DNA from: an uncultured Parabacteroides sp.
Lineage (GTDB): Bacteria; Bacteroidota; Bacteroidia; Bacteroidales; Tannerellaceae
Assembly (NCBI GenBank): GCA_937894065.1
Contig: CALCST010000009.1
Location: forward strand, 22,730 to 86,729
Reading direction: 5' to 3'
Length of the DNA: 64,000 nt
Of this stretch, positions 17,868 to 25,663 are shown in pieces; the stretch's first letter is position 1; every line of letters begins with the position of its first letter. Made by a program: the position numbers and the translations under genes. Under the pieces are notes generated by a model. The model made no database searches, had not been told where the DNA came from, and was given only the letters and a program-made list of their open reading frames with translations.

Positions 17868-17883
17868 TCAAGGCTGAAAGCTT

Positions 17884-17977
17884 ACAGTAAACAAGTTGAC
17901 AAGAAAACGAGTTGACAAAGTTATAATTTTCAATTTATTACTCCTTGTCAACTTGTATCTGAAGCCTTGTCAACTAT
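17884..17977. repeat. GTTGACAAG-family intergenic inverted repeat
   Basis: acaagttgacaagaaaacga and gttgacaaag pair with ctccttgtcaacttgtatct and agccttgtcaact. The right half is nearly identical to the right half of the 12975 unit (cttgtatctgaagccttgtc against cttgtatctggagccttgtc). Confidence 0.75.
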
Positions 17978-17997
17978 TAAAATAATAATTAAACACT

Positions 17998-18645
17998 ATG
18001 ACAATGAATATTAAAAATCTAACAGCACTATTACTCGTATTATTTTCTATAACAGCATGCGAGAAAAACCCGGATATGAGTGAAATGGACGGAGATTTTA
18101 CCGTTTACACTCAATACGACCCGGATTTCAAGTTTTCAGAAGCTTCAACCTTCTATCTGGCAGACAGCATACTGGTTGCCGGTCAAGGATTGAAAAATGA
18201 ATATTGGAAAAATGAAAATGCGCAGGAACTTATTTCCCAAGTTGAAAGTGAAATGGAACAGCGAGGTTATACTCGTTGTATGGAAAAGGATTCTGCAAAT
18301 GTAGGTATTCAGATGACTTATATTGAGAACGATGTTAATATGACAACATTCGTCGGCAGTTACTGGGACGGATGGTGGAATCCCGGATATTGGGGACCAT
18401 ATTGGGGCGGCGGATGGTATATGTCGTATCCTGTTTCATACCAATATACAACAGGTGCTATAGTAATGGAGATGGTGAACTTGAGTAACGTTGACAAAAC
18501 AAAAGCCTCAAGCACTAACCGTTTGCCTATTGTATGGCATGCCAACAGCGAAGGTATGCTTTCCTATAATTCACGGGTAAATATGGCATTGATTCAACGC
18601 GCAATTGAACAGTCTTTCAGACAATCACCGTATATAAGTAAATAA
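17998..18645 (+). CDS. DUF4136 domain-containing lipoprotein
   Basis: 215 residues. The signal peptide ends with a lipobox at Cys21 (LFSITAC); M3 is an alternative start. Features of DUF4136 are the early YDPDFKFSEASTFYLAD segment, a central GYTRCMEKDSANVGIQMTY strand pair, and an aromatic/Gly-rich patch (about 121-142) with WDGWWNPGYWGPYWGGGW, commonly seen in this outer-membrane lipoprotein family. The C-terminal MALIQRAIEQSFRQSPYISK is also typical. No enzymatic role is known to me. It lies between the DUF4251 gene and the barrel gene and is probably co-transcribed. Confidence 0.82.
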   Translation: MTMNIKNLTALLLVLFSITACEKNPDMSEMDGDFTVYTQYDPDFKFSEASTFYLADSILVAGQGLKNEYWKNENAQELISQVESEMEQRGYTRCMEKDSANVGIQMTYIENDVNMTTFVGSYWDGWWNPGYWGPYWGGGWYMSYPVSYQYTTGAIVMEMVNLSNVDKTKASSTNRLPIVWHANSEGMLSYNSRVNMALIQRAIEQSFRQSPYISK

Positions 18646-18650
18646 AGGGG

Positions 18651-18727
18651 ACAAGGAAACAAGGCCTCAGGAACAAGAATTAAAAATATTCTTGTTAACT
18701 TGTTACCTCGTCAACTAGTCAACTTCT
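18651..18727. repeat. GTTGACAAG-family repeat (CTTGTTAAC variant)
   Basis: aggggacaaggaaacaaggc pairs with ttgttaacttgttacctcgt; a further ctagtcaactt follows. This variant has Lys-codon-like purine words on the left and is less perfect than the other units. Confidence 0.6.
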
Positions 18728-18749
18728 AAAATTAAAAGGAGAATAAATT

Positions 18750-19391
18750 ATGACAACATATAGAAAACACTTGAAAACAAGCATACTGGCTGCTTTATTC
18801 ACAATCTTTTCCTTTTCAGGAAACAATGCCAGCGCACAACGTATTCCCGACGAACTTAATTTCAAGCTAGACTGGCAGCTTAATGCACCAATCGGCAGTG
18901 ATTTCGTAAACGGAATGACTGGTTGGGGTATGAGTTTTGAAACAGCTTATGAAGTATATGGTCCATGGTCATTGGGTGCATTTGCAAGTTTTCACACCAA
19001 TCATGGCTATGACGAAAGAAGAACTATCCAATTGTCTCCTACACAAACCCTGAACACAGACCAGCAACATTCTTCATTCCAGGTTCCTTTCGGAGCTTTG
19101 GTTAGTTATACATTGTTCGACAATGGATACGTAAAACCATATGTAACAGCAAAACTCGGTGCTATGTATCAGCAGAACACAACATATCTTAATCTGGTTG
19201 GATATTATGATCGTCCTTGGGGATTTTATGTTTCTCCAGAAATCGGACTGACAATCCATCCTTTGAAATACAGCAGATTCGGATTCCACGTTGCAGCATA
19301 CTACAACTATAGTACTAATAATAATGATTTGCTGGATTATAATGAAAATGGAATGAGCAATCTCGGTCTCCGACTTGGTGTTTGTTTTTAA
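18750..19391 (+). CDS. Outer membrane beta-barrel protein
   Basis: 213 residues with a signal peptide (cleavage near ASA-QR, residue 29). The mature chain alternates aromatic/hydrophobic strands with Gly/Asn turns and ends in the terminal aromatic of a barrel (GLRLGVCF). LNFKLDWQLNAPIGSDFVNG, YEVYGPWSLGAFASFHTN and YVKPYVTAKLGAMYQQNT are the clearest strands, giving an estimated eight-stranded OmpA/OmpW-size barrel. No plug or receptor domain is present. It lies 127 bp upstream of the histidine kinase gene. A sensory or transport link to that system is only a positional guess. Confidence 0.8.
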   Translation: MTTYRKHLKTSILAALFTIFSFSGNNASAQRIPDELNFKLDWQLNAPIGSDFVNGMTGWGMSFETAYEVYGPWSLGAFASFHTNHGYDERRTIQLSPTQTLNTDQQHSSFQVPFGALVSYTLFDNGYVKPYVTAKLGAMYQQNTTYLNLVGYYDRPWGFYVSPEIGLTIHPLKYSRFGFHVAAYYNYSTNNNDLLDYNENGMSNLGLRLGVCF

Positions 19392-19407
19392 TACAGAGAA
19401 TTATACC

Positions 19408-19480
19408 GAAGTTTCGCAAAATGAATGCTCAAATCAAAAATTGATAAAACATCACATACGAGTTACACTTGCGAAACTTC
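19408..19480. repeat. GAAGTTTCGCAA inverted repeat upstream of histidine kinase
   Basis: A perfect 12-bp arm GAAGTTTCGCAA (19408-19419) is complementary to TTGCGAAACTTC (19469-19480), with a 49-bp loop. The right arm overlaps the probable -33 region of the kinase promoter, so a protein or alternative DNA structure here could affect transcription. The same word occurs near 13051, 29090 and 63869. Confidence 0.65.
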
Positions 19481-19499
19481 CATCTACAGGCTAACTTTG
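19468..19499 (+). promoter_or_regulatory. Candidate promoter of the histidine kinase / response regulator pair
   Basis: TAACTTTG (19492-19499) matches the -7 consensus; CTTG at 19468-19471 is a fair -33 box with a 20-bp spacer. Transcription would start about 12 bp before the ATG at 19518. Confidence 0.55.
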
Positions 19500-19517
19500 C
19501 TAAAAAAAGGAAATATT

Positions 19518-20552
19518 ATGAAGCAAAACAAGAACTGGATATTTTACGCAAGCCTTTTTTCCGGGTTAGCCTGTTTTTCATATTATTCCGTAGTATTCTT
19601 TGCGGGTATAGAGCCAAGGTATCAGCACAAATTATTTTCGCTGCTTCCTTTGTTTATGATTCTGCTGTCTTTCAATATAATCGGATTCCTTGCCGTATGG
19701 ATAAGAAACAATGTGCGCTCATTCATGCATAATCCAATAAGACGCAAAAAGGAATCCATCATTGCCGGGGTTCTTGCCGCTATAGGACTTTTCATTATCA
19801 ATTATCTTACCTTGTCAATCACCAAATTCATGCTGAATGCACCACATCCTTTCCATTTCAATGAAATCGGATGGATTGTATTGTTCTGGATATGGTTGAT
19901 TGAAATTGTTGTTGTTACTCTGATAATGATGGTTTCATCATATAAACAGCTTGCAGAACTGCACGAAAAAACAGCACGGCTTGAAGAGAGTTCCATCAAG
20001 GCACGATATAGCGCGCTTCAAAGCCAGTTGAATCCTCATTTCCTTTTCAACAGTCTGAACACTCTGGTGGCAGAAATAGAATATAACCCTAAAAATGCAG
20101 TCCTCTTCACACAAAATCTTTCTGATGTTTACAGATATATACTGAAAAGCCAGCAGGAAGGGATTGTAACATGGCAACAGGAGCAGGAATTCCTTGATTC
20201 TTACTTATTTTTGCACCGTGTTCGCCTTGGGGACTGCATACATCTTAACCGCCAATATCCAGAATCTTTGAATCATCGGAAAATACCGGCTCTCACTCTT
20301 CAGCTGCTTATTGAAAATGTAATAAAACACAATGTCATACATATCGGCAAACCGATGGTTATAGACATGATTTATATTCCGGAAAAAGATATGGTCGCTA
20401 TTCACAACAAGATAAATCTGAAAAAGGATGTTATATCATTGGGTAATGGATTGAAAAACCTTTCGGAAAGATATATGATGATTAGCGGAAGAGATATTGA
20501 AATCGAAAAGGATTCAACTGATTTCACCGTAAATATTCCTATACTGGATTAG
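19518..20552 (+). CDS. LytS/YehU-type sensor histidine kinase
   Basis: 344 residues from the ATG at 19518; the open frame extends 31 codons upstream, but that part overlaps the inverted repeat and promoter. Four membrane segments (about 8-30, 41-61, 82-103, 117-140) precede a short coiled coil and a His_kinase (PF06580) domain. The phosphoacceptor H174 lies in QSQLNPHFLFNSLN. The ATP-binding part shows LTLQLLIENVIKHNV (N box) and LGNGLKNLSERY (G box). No periplasmic sensor domain is visible, so signals may be sensed in the membrane. The partner regulator follows 115 bp downstream, after an unusual nested inverted repeat. Confidence 0.9.
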   Translation: MKQNKNWIFYASLFSGLACFSYYSVVFFAGIEPRYQHKLFSLLPLFMILLSFNIIGFLAVWIRNNVRSFMHNPIRRKKESIIAGVLAAIGLFIINYLTLSITKFMLNAPHPFHFNEIGWIVLFWIWLIEIVVVTLIMMVSSYKQLAELHEKTARLEESSIKARYSALQSQLNPHFLFNSLNTLVAEIEYNPKNAVLFTQNLSDVYRYILKSQQEGIVTWQQEQEFLDSYLFLHRVRLGDCIHLNRQYPESLNHRKIPALTLQLLIENVIKHNVIHIGKPMVIDMIYIPEKDMVAIHNKINLKKDVISLGNGLKNLSERYMMISGRDIEIEKDSTDFTVNIPILD

Positions 20553-20561
20553 GCTAAAAAC

Positions 20562-20639
20562 AGGTCCGGACCCACGACGCCGTAGGACCGAACCCGCGTC
20601 GAATTGGGGCCGTAAATAATTCACCGTAGGTTCGGACCT
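20562..20639. repeat. Nested inverted repeat between kinase and regulator genes
   Basis: The outer arms AGGTCCGGACC (20562-20572) and GGTTCGGACCT (20629-20639) pair at 10 of 11 positions. The inner arms CGACGC (20575-20580) and GCGTCG (20596-20601) are perfect. A T-rich tract (ctattttttaac) follows the right arm on the plus strand, so partial termination between the two genes is possible. GC content is far above that of surrounding DNA. Confidence 0.7.
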
Positions 20640-20667
20640 ATTTTTTAACATTTTTACAATAAAGAAT

Positions 20668-21447
20668 ATGATAACAACAGCTATAATTGAAGATGAAATC
20701 CCGGCAGCACGATTATTAAAGAATATGTTGCAGGAATTACGGCCGGACTGGGAAATAATATCACTTCCCGGCACTATTGAAGGCGCAGCAGAGTGGTATG
20801 CACGAAACCCGCATCCAGACTTGCTTTTCCTCGACATACAGTTGACTGACGGTCTTTCATTCTCTTTCATTGAGAAAGCTCAACCTAAAGGCATGATAAT
20901 ATTTACAACTGCATACGATGAATATGCAGTTCAGGCATTTACCGTCAACAGCATTGATTATCTGTTGAAACCGGTGAACAAATCCCGTCTGGAACAGGCA
21001 CTGGAAAAATTCGAACGCTGGAAAAATCCGGAAAACAATAAAGAAAGGAATATTTCTCTGGATATTCTGGAAGATATTTTCAGACAGGCTTCATCCAATT
21101 CAAAAAAATACCGAACACGTTTTCTGATAGAAAATGACAACCGTTCTTTCTCTCTTCAAGTAGATGAAATAGCCTATTTCTATAGCGAAAACAAACTTAC
21201 TTTTGCAAAGACCTGGTCGGGAAAGGAATATATAATTGATTTTTCATTAGACAAGCTTGCCACACAGCTTGACCCAGACAGATTTTTCCGACTTAACCGC
21301 CAGGTGCTTGCATGTATTGATTCTATTGAAAAACTGGAAAACTATTTTCTCGGTAAGGTTGTGGTGCAGCTGAAACCTGCATTCAACGAGAAAATTATGG
21401 TGAGCAGAAATAAAGTTTCGGTCCTAAAAGATTGGTTGAATTATTAA
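20668..21447 (+). CDS. LytTR-family response regulator
   Basis: 259 residues. The N-terminal receiver domain (1-120) has acidic IIEDE (6-10), phosphoacceptor D56 in LLFLDIQLTDG, conserved Thr80-Thr81 (FTTAYDEYAVQAF) and Lys101 (YLLKPV). The C-terminal LytTR DNA-binding domain (about 155-259) contains RFLIENDNRSFSLQVDEIAYF, read in two parts, and RFFRLNRQVLACIDSIEKLE. It binds DNA through beta strands and usually regulates surface or competence-type genes. The cognate kinase is directly upstream. The three exported proteins 17304-19391 are candidate partners by position only. Confidence 0.92.
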   Translation: MITTAIIEDEIPAARLLKNMLQELRPDWEIISLPGTIEGAAEWYARNPHPDLLFLDIQLTDGLSFSFIEKAQPKGMIIFTTAYDEYAVQAFTVNSIDYLLKPVNKSRLEQALEKFERWKNPENNKERNISLDILEDIFRQASSNSKKYRTRFLIENDNRSFSLQVDEIAYFYSENKLTFAKTWSGKEYIIDFSLDKLATQLDPDRFFRLNRQVLACIDSIEKLENYFLGKVVVQLKPAFNEKIMVSRNKVSVLKDWLNY

Positions 21448-21449
21448 TA

Positions 21450-21525
21450 GAAACAAGTTGACAAGAAAACTAGTTGACAAGGTTCATAAGCACCTTGTCT
21501 CTGAAACCTTGTCAACTCGTCAGCT
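21450..21525. repeat. GTTGACAAG-family intergenic inverted repeat
   Basis: acaagttgacaagaaaacta and gttgacaaggttc pair with caccttgtctctgaaacctt and gtcaactcg. It lies between the convergent response-regulator and dut genes, a position suited to a bidirectional terminator. Confidence 0.75.
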
Positions 21526-21531
21526 ATTACA

Positions 21532-21966
21532 CTACTTTTTCCCTGTATGTCCGAAACCGCCTTCTCCACGTTCAGTTTCAGTCAACACTTCAACAGGTTC
21601 CCATTCCACTTGCTGATAAGAAGCAATTACCATCTGGCATATACGTTCTCCGTCATTTACTACAAAAGGTTCAGACGAAAGGTTTACCAATATTACACCT
21701 ATTTCACCACGATAGTCAGCATCAATAGTGCCCGGTGTATTCAAAAGCGTAATACCATGCTTCAATGCCAAACCGCTTCTCGGACGCATCTGTGCCTCAT
21801 AGCCCTCAGGCAAAGCAATATACAATCCCGTAGGTATAAGTTTTCTTTCCAACGGCTTTATTACAACCGGCTCCAACAAATTTGCACGAATATCCATTCC
21901 TGCAGATAGAGCTGTTGCATAAGCCGGCAACTGATGATGTGATTTGTTTATTATTTGTACTTTCAT
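21532..21966 (-). CDS. dut: dUTP diphosphatase
   Basis: 144 residues, standard for the trimeric all-beta dUTPase that cleaves dUTP to dUMP and pyrophosphate and keeps uracil out of DNA. All five motifs are visible: AGMDIRANL (motif 1), PRSGLALKHG (motif 2), TPGTIDADYRGEIGVILVN (motif 3, with the uracil-recognition hairpin), ERICQMVI (motif 4) and the flexible RGEGGFGHTG (motif 5, phosphate binding). It begins 20 bp after the stop of ispG on the minus strand and is probably in the same operon. Confidence 0.97.
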   Translation of the reverse strand: MKVQIINKSHHQLPAYATALSAGMDIRANLLEPVVIKPLERKLIPTGLYIALPEGYEAQMRPRSGLALKHGITLLNTPGTIDADYRGEIGVILVNLSSEPFVVNDGERICQMVIASYQQVEWEPVEVLTETERGEGGFGHTGKK

Positions 21967-21986
21967 TTGATATTTGTTTTGACTCC

Positions 21987-23828
21987 TTATCTCCTATCCT
22001 TCTCAATCAACTCCAACAACCTCTCAACCGCTTCTTCCTCCGGAATATTCTTCAACACACAAGTCTTTCCCTTATAAAGACTTATTCTGTTTCGGCCTGC
22101 GCCAACATATCCGTAATCGGCATCTGCCATTTCACCCGGACCGTTGACAATGCAACCCATAATTCCGATTTTCAAACCTACGAGATGAGATGTTGCAGCT
22201 TTAATTTTTGCAATTGTAGCCTGCAAATCATATAATGTTCTGCCGCAGCTTGGGCATGAAATATATTCTGTACGGCTGATACGTACTCTTGCAGCCTGCA
22301 GAATACCAAACATACAGCTTACCACCACAGAAGGTTTGACAGCCGGAGCCGACAACATTATGCCATCAGTGAAACCGCCCAAAAGTAATGCGCCCAAATC
22401 TGCAGAAGATTTCAATTGCAACATTTCAACTTCTGAATCAGAATATTCTCTATGAATAATAACCGGCGCATTCACACCCTCGGACATCATATAATGCAAC
22501 GCAGCCCTTTGCTCGCCCACACCATTCTTATGGTTTGTAGTCAAAATAACTACTACATTTTTCTCTTCCTTCAGCACAGAAATCCATCCACTCTTAATAT
22601 CGTTATACGAAAGAGCAACGAATTTCAAAGGTGAAGCATTATTCTTCAATTCCTCAACTTTGTCAGCTGAGAAACAAGGATATATTTTTTCTGTTTCTCC
22701 GTTCCAGATATCAGAATCTACAATAATTCCGGATTTGGCATAAGCCGACCATTCTGCAGCCTTTTCAACCGATTCCACATAAAGGAAATCAGGTTTTTCA
22801 CCACCGCCAATCGATAAATCTTCTGCCGTTTTATTTCTGACATCAACGATAACTGCAGACTTGTTTCTGCCACCAATGCACAGAACTTCGTCCGAAACTC
22901 TTTTGGCTGGACAAATCTCATCATATCCCGGAGCCATAAAAGCCTCGATATGTTCGTGACCTTCACGCTCAAGAATATAATCTCTCAATTTACGTGCAAC
23001 CGGCATTTCAGCTTCCGGAGCTTCGCTCAACGAAACACGTATCGTATCACCAATTCCATCAGCCAGAAGTGCGCCAATGCCAACAGCACTTTTTATTCTT
23101 CCGTCCTCACCGTCACCGGCTTCCGTAACACCAAGATGCAACGGATACGACATTCCTTCCTTATCCATAGTGCTGACAAGAAGGCGGACTGTACGTACCA
23201 TAACCACCGTGTTCGAAGCCTTTATAGATATAACAACGTCGTTGAAATTCTCTTCACGGCAAATTCTCAGAAATTCCATGCACGAAGCGACCATTCCTTC
23301 CGGCGTATCACCATAACGGCTCATAATCCTGTCGGACAACGAACCATGGTTCACTCCCAAACGTATCGCAGTTCCGTTCTTACGGCAAATATCAAGAAAC
23401 GGAACCAGACGCTCACGGATTTTCTGCAATTCCGCAGCATATTCCTCATCGGTATATTCCATAAGATTGAAAGTCTTGACCCTGTCAACATAATTACCAG
23501 GATTGATTCTGACTTTCTCCACATTCTCCGCAGCAACATCAGCCGCACGTGGATTGAAGTGAATATCTGCCACCAACGGAGTATGTAAGCCTTTCTCATT
23601 CAACAAACGGCGAATCTCACCCAAATTACGGGCTTCACGTTCACCCTGAGCTGTAAAACGTACATATTCCGCTCCGGCATCAATCATACGCTCAGCCTGA
23701 GCCACTGCAGCTTCTGTATCCATTGTAGATACATTTGCCATTGACTGTATACGAATAGGATTATCTCCTCCTAAAGGAGTATTTCCAATATGTACTTCGG
23801 ACGATTTCCTACGGGAATAATTAAACAT
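21987..23828 (-). CDS. ispG: (E)-4-hydroxy-3-methylbut-2-enyl-diphosphate synthase, long form
   Basis: 613 residues from the ATG at 23828 (MFNYSRRKSSEVHIG); a 20-codon in-frame extension lacks homology. This enzyme converts methyl-erythritol cyclodiphosphate to HMBPP in the MEP isoprenoid pathway using a 4Fe-4S cluster. The N-terminal TIM barrel (GNTPLGGDNPIRIQSMAN) is followed by a roughly 250-residue insert, characteristic of plant and Bacteroidetes long-form IspG. The C-terminal cluster-binding domain has SCPSCGRTLYD and GIMGCIVNGPGEMADADYG, supplying three Cys and the usual Glu. Gene order gcvH-purE-ispG-dut suggests a housekeeping run. Confidence 0.96.
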   Translation of the reverse strand: MFNYSRRKSSEVHIGNTPLGGDNPIRIQSMANVSTMDTEAAVAQAERMIDAGAEYVRFTAQGEREARNLGEIRRLLNEKGLHTPLVADIHFNPRAADVAAENVEKVRINPGNYVDRVKTFNLMEYTDEEYAAELQKIRERLVPFLDICRKNGTAIRLGVNHGSLSDRIMSRYGDTPEGMVASCMEFLRICREENFNDVVISIKASNTVVMVRTVRLLVSTMDKEGMSYPLHLGVTEAGDGEDGRIKSAVGIGALLADGIGDTIRVSLSEAPEAEMPVARKLRDYILEREGHEHIEAFMAPGYDEICPAKRVSDEVLCIGGRNKSAVIVDVRNKTAEDLSIGGGEKPDFLYVESVEKAAEWSAYAKSGIIVDSDIWNGETEKIYPCFSADKVEELKNNASPLKFVALSYNDIKSGWISVLKEEKNVVVILTTNHKNGVGEQRAALHYMMSEGVNAPVIIHREYSDSEVEMLQLKSSADLGALLLGGFTDGIMLSAPAVKPSVVVSCMFGILQAARVRISRTEYISCPSCGRTLYDLQATIAKIKAATSHLVGLKIGIMGCIVNGPGEMADADYGYVGAGRNRISLYKGKTCVLKNIPEEEAVERLLELIEKDRR

Positions 23829-23859
23829 TGTTATTATCTGCTTTAAATTAAAGAGATGA

Positions 23860-23985
23860 GTTGACAAGGCTGTAAAAATAGTTGACAAGGCTACAGAGAC
23901 AAGTTGACAAGGATAATAACTTCAATTATTTACCTTGTTAACTTGTCAACTCGTCAACTTGTTCCCTCGTCAACTCCCTTATCAA
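23860..23985. repeat. GTTGACAAG-family intergenic repeat (double unit)
   Basis: agttgacaaggctgtaaaaa, gttgacaaggct and caagttgacaagg on the left pair with accttgttaacttgtcaact, cgtcaacttg and ctcgtcaactcc on the right. Three word copies on each side make this the longest stem of the family, located between purE and ispG. Confidence 0.8.
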
Positions 23986-24488
23986 TTAGTCTTAAACTTA
24001 AACTCTACTTTCGCAAGATCCTCATTAGCCTTGACGATCTTCTTTTTCAAGTCTTCTTTGTAAGCGGCAAGTTTCTGCTGCAAAGCTTCATCACCAACTG
24101 AAAGCATCTGAACAGCAAGAATACCGGCATTCAAAGCGCCATTGATACCGACTGTTGCCACAGGAATTCCCGGAGGCATCTGAACTATTGCCAGCAGAGC
24201 ATCCATTCCGTCGAGTGTTGAATTGATTGGAACACCGATAACAGGAAGTGTTGTCATTGATGCAATTACGCCACACAAATGTGCAGCCATACCTGCAGCA
24301 GCAATAATTACTTTAATACCACGGTCTTTGGCTCCTTTGGCAAATGCCTCAACTTCGGCAGGAGTACGATGTGCCGAAAGCGCGTGCATTTCAAACGGAA
24401 TTTCCATTTCATCAAGGAACTTAGCCGCTTTTTCCATAACAGGCAGATCTGATGTGCTGCCCATGATAATACTTACAACTGGTTTCAT
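23982..24488 (-). CDS. purE: 5-(carboxyamino)imidazole ribonucleotide mutase (class I PurE)
   Basis: 168 residues. It rearranges N5-CAIR to CAIR in purine biosynthesis as a cytoplasmic octamer. The start MKPVVSIIMGSTSDLPVMEK carries the GSxSD nucleotide-binding loop. Family marks are HALSAHRTP (about 38-46), with the catalytic His/Arg region, IIAAAGMAAHLCGVIA and GVPINSTLDGMDALLAIVQM. The class I type implies a partner PurK elsewhere. It lies between gcvH and ispG, flanked on both sides by GTTGACAAG repeats, so the run may be segmented into separate transcripts. Confidence 0.97.
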   Translation of the reverse strand: MKPVVSIIMGSTSDLPVMEKAAKFLDEMEIPFEMHALSAHRTPAEVEAFAKGAKDRGIKVIIAAAGMAAHLCGVIASMTTLPVIGVPINSTLDGMDALLAIVQMPPGIPVATVGINGALNAGILAVQMLSVGDEALQQKLAAYKEDLKKKIVKANEDLAKVEFKFKTN

Positions 24489-24504
24489 ACATTCACTATT
24501 ATAA

Positions 24505-24596
24505 AAGTTGACAAGGCTACAGAAAACAAGTTGACAAGGAAATAACTTTAACTATTAACCTTGTCAACTCGTCAACTTGTTAACTCGTCAACTATA
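24505..24596. repeat. GTTGACAAG-family intergenic inverted repeat
   Basis: aagttgacaaggctacagaa and caagttgacaagg on the left, ccttgtcaactcgtcaactt and gttaactcgtcaact on the right, between gcvH and purE. The loop carries aaataactttaactatt, similar to the 23900 unit. Confidence 0.78.
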
Positions 24597-24603
24597 TTAA
24601 CAC

Positions 24604-24984
24604 TTATTTTGCAATCAAAGCCTGATAATCTTCAGAAGACAACAGTTCATCCAATTCAGCAGGATCATTAACTGTAATCTTAATCAACCAACCTTTTCCG
24701 TATGCATCTTCATTTACAAGCTCAGGAGCGTCTTCCAATTCTGCATTAACTTCAAGAACTTCTCCACTAACAGGCATGAACAAGTCAGAAACAGTCTTTA
24801 CAGCTTCAATTGTTCCAAAAACTTCTTCTTTCGCTACTGTTTCGCCTTCTGTTGTGATATCAACATAAACAATTTCACCCAATTCGCTCTGAGCGTAATC
24901 TGTGATACCTACATAAGCTACATCGCCTTCTACACGGATCCATTCATGATCCTTTGTGTACTTCAATTCAACCGGAAAATTCAT
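24604..24984 (-). CDS. gcvH: Glycine cleavage system H protein
   Basis: 126 residues, the lipoyl carrier that shuttles the aminomethyl group between P, T and L proteins. The lipoylated Lys is in EVFGTIEAVKTVSDLFMP (about 55-72; GTIEAVK). The N-terminal YTKDHEWIRVEGDVAYVGIT is the usual H-protein start, and GWLIKITVNDPAELDELLS closes the fold. It follows the PAP2-like gene by 13 bp. No gcvT, gcvP or lipoate ligase gene is adjacent, so the rest of the system is elsewhere. Confidence 0.97.
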   Translation of the reverse strand: MNFPVELKYTKDHEWIRVEGDVAYVGITDYAQSELGEIVYVDITTEGETVAKEEVFGTIEAVKTVSDLFMPVSGEVLEVNAELEDAPELVNEDAYGKGWLIKITVNDPAELDELLSSEDYQALIAK

Positions 24985-24997
24985 AATGTCTGTGTTT

Positions 24998-25621
24998 TTA
25001 AATGAAAAATAAGATAAAACTTAACAATGATGACAAAAAGACACAGGTAAAACCAAGCATAAAACCTGCATATACCTGCATCGGCGTATGTCGTTTTAAT
25101 ATTAATCTGGATGTACCGACCAGCCCCGAAACAACAAATGCAATCATTATCCCCACATAAGGATTTATCATCTGTATCTGGGCTGCTCCCAAAATTCCAC
25201 CAACAAGTCCTCCCACGCCTATCATATGGGCGCTTATCTTCCAATAATGGTTTATAAGCATTGCTATCAACAGTGCTGCACATGCTCCAAACAGCTCAAG
25301 CAGAAACCATACCGGCATCCGCAATTTATAGAGCAAAAAGCCTGTAGCAAGCAATGATGTGGCAAATATTATATAAGGCAATGTCCTTTCTTTCCTGTTT
25401 GTCAAATCCAAATCTCCTGCCATTCCCGTTTTATACATTATCCATATAAACAGTGCAGGCACTATTGCCGTCATAACAAAAACTCCTCCAACGATCGACA
25501 ATTTCATTCCCATCGGATAAATTGCCAGATATGTATAAGTCAAAGCCAGAATTACTCCATAAGTTACCATCAACAATGGATGAAACATTCCGGAAAGTAC
25601 ATTTGCTATAGTTCGCTTCAT
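24998..25621 (-). CDS. PAP2-superfamily-like membrane protein
   Basis: 207 residues from the ATG at 25621 (MKRTIANVLSGMFHPLL); a 14-codon upstream extension is less likely. Six or so membrane segments are predicted. The phosphatase PAP2 signature is recognisable but divergent. Motif 1 is approximated by DLTNRKERTLPY, motif 2 by ISAHMIGVGG in place of PSGH, and motif 3 is SRLILKRHTPMQVYAG, keeping the Arg and His but with Gln in place of the usual Asp. PAP2 enzymes dephosphorylate lipid phosphates at the membrane. Loss of the canonical PSGH and Asp leaves catalysis uncertain. It is 13 bp upstream of gcvH. Confidence 0.72.
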   Translation of the reverse strand: MKRTIANVLSGMFHPLLMVTYGVILALTYTYLAIYPMGMKLSIVGGVFVMTAIVPALFIWIMYKTGMAGDLDLTNRKERTLPYIIFATSLLATGFLLYKLRMPVWFLLELFGACAALLIAMLINHYWKISAHMIGVGGLVGGILGAAQIQMINPYVGIMIAFVVSGLVGTSRLILKRHTPMQVYAGFMLGFTCVFLSSLLSFILFFI

Positions 25622-25663
25622 ATTTCTTAAAAATACAACACTCTTGTCTTGTTTATAAATCAA

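Noticed and set aside
22950..23588. 212-codon plus-strand frame
   Set aside because: Antisense to the conserved ispG gene.
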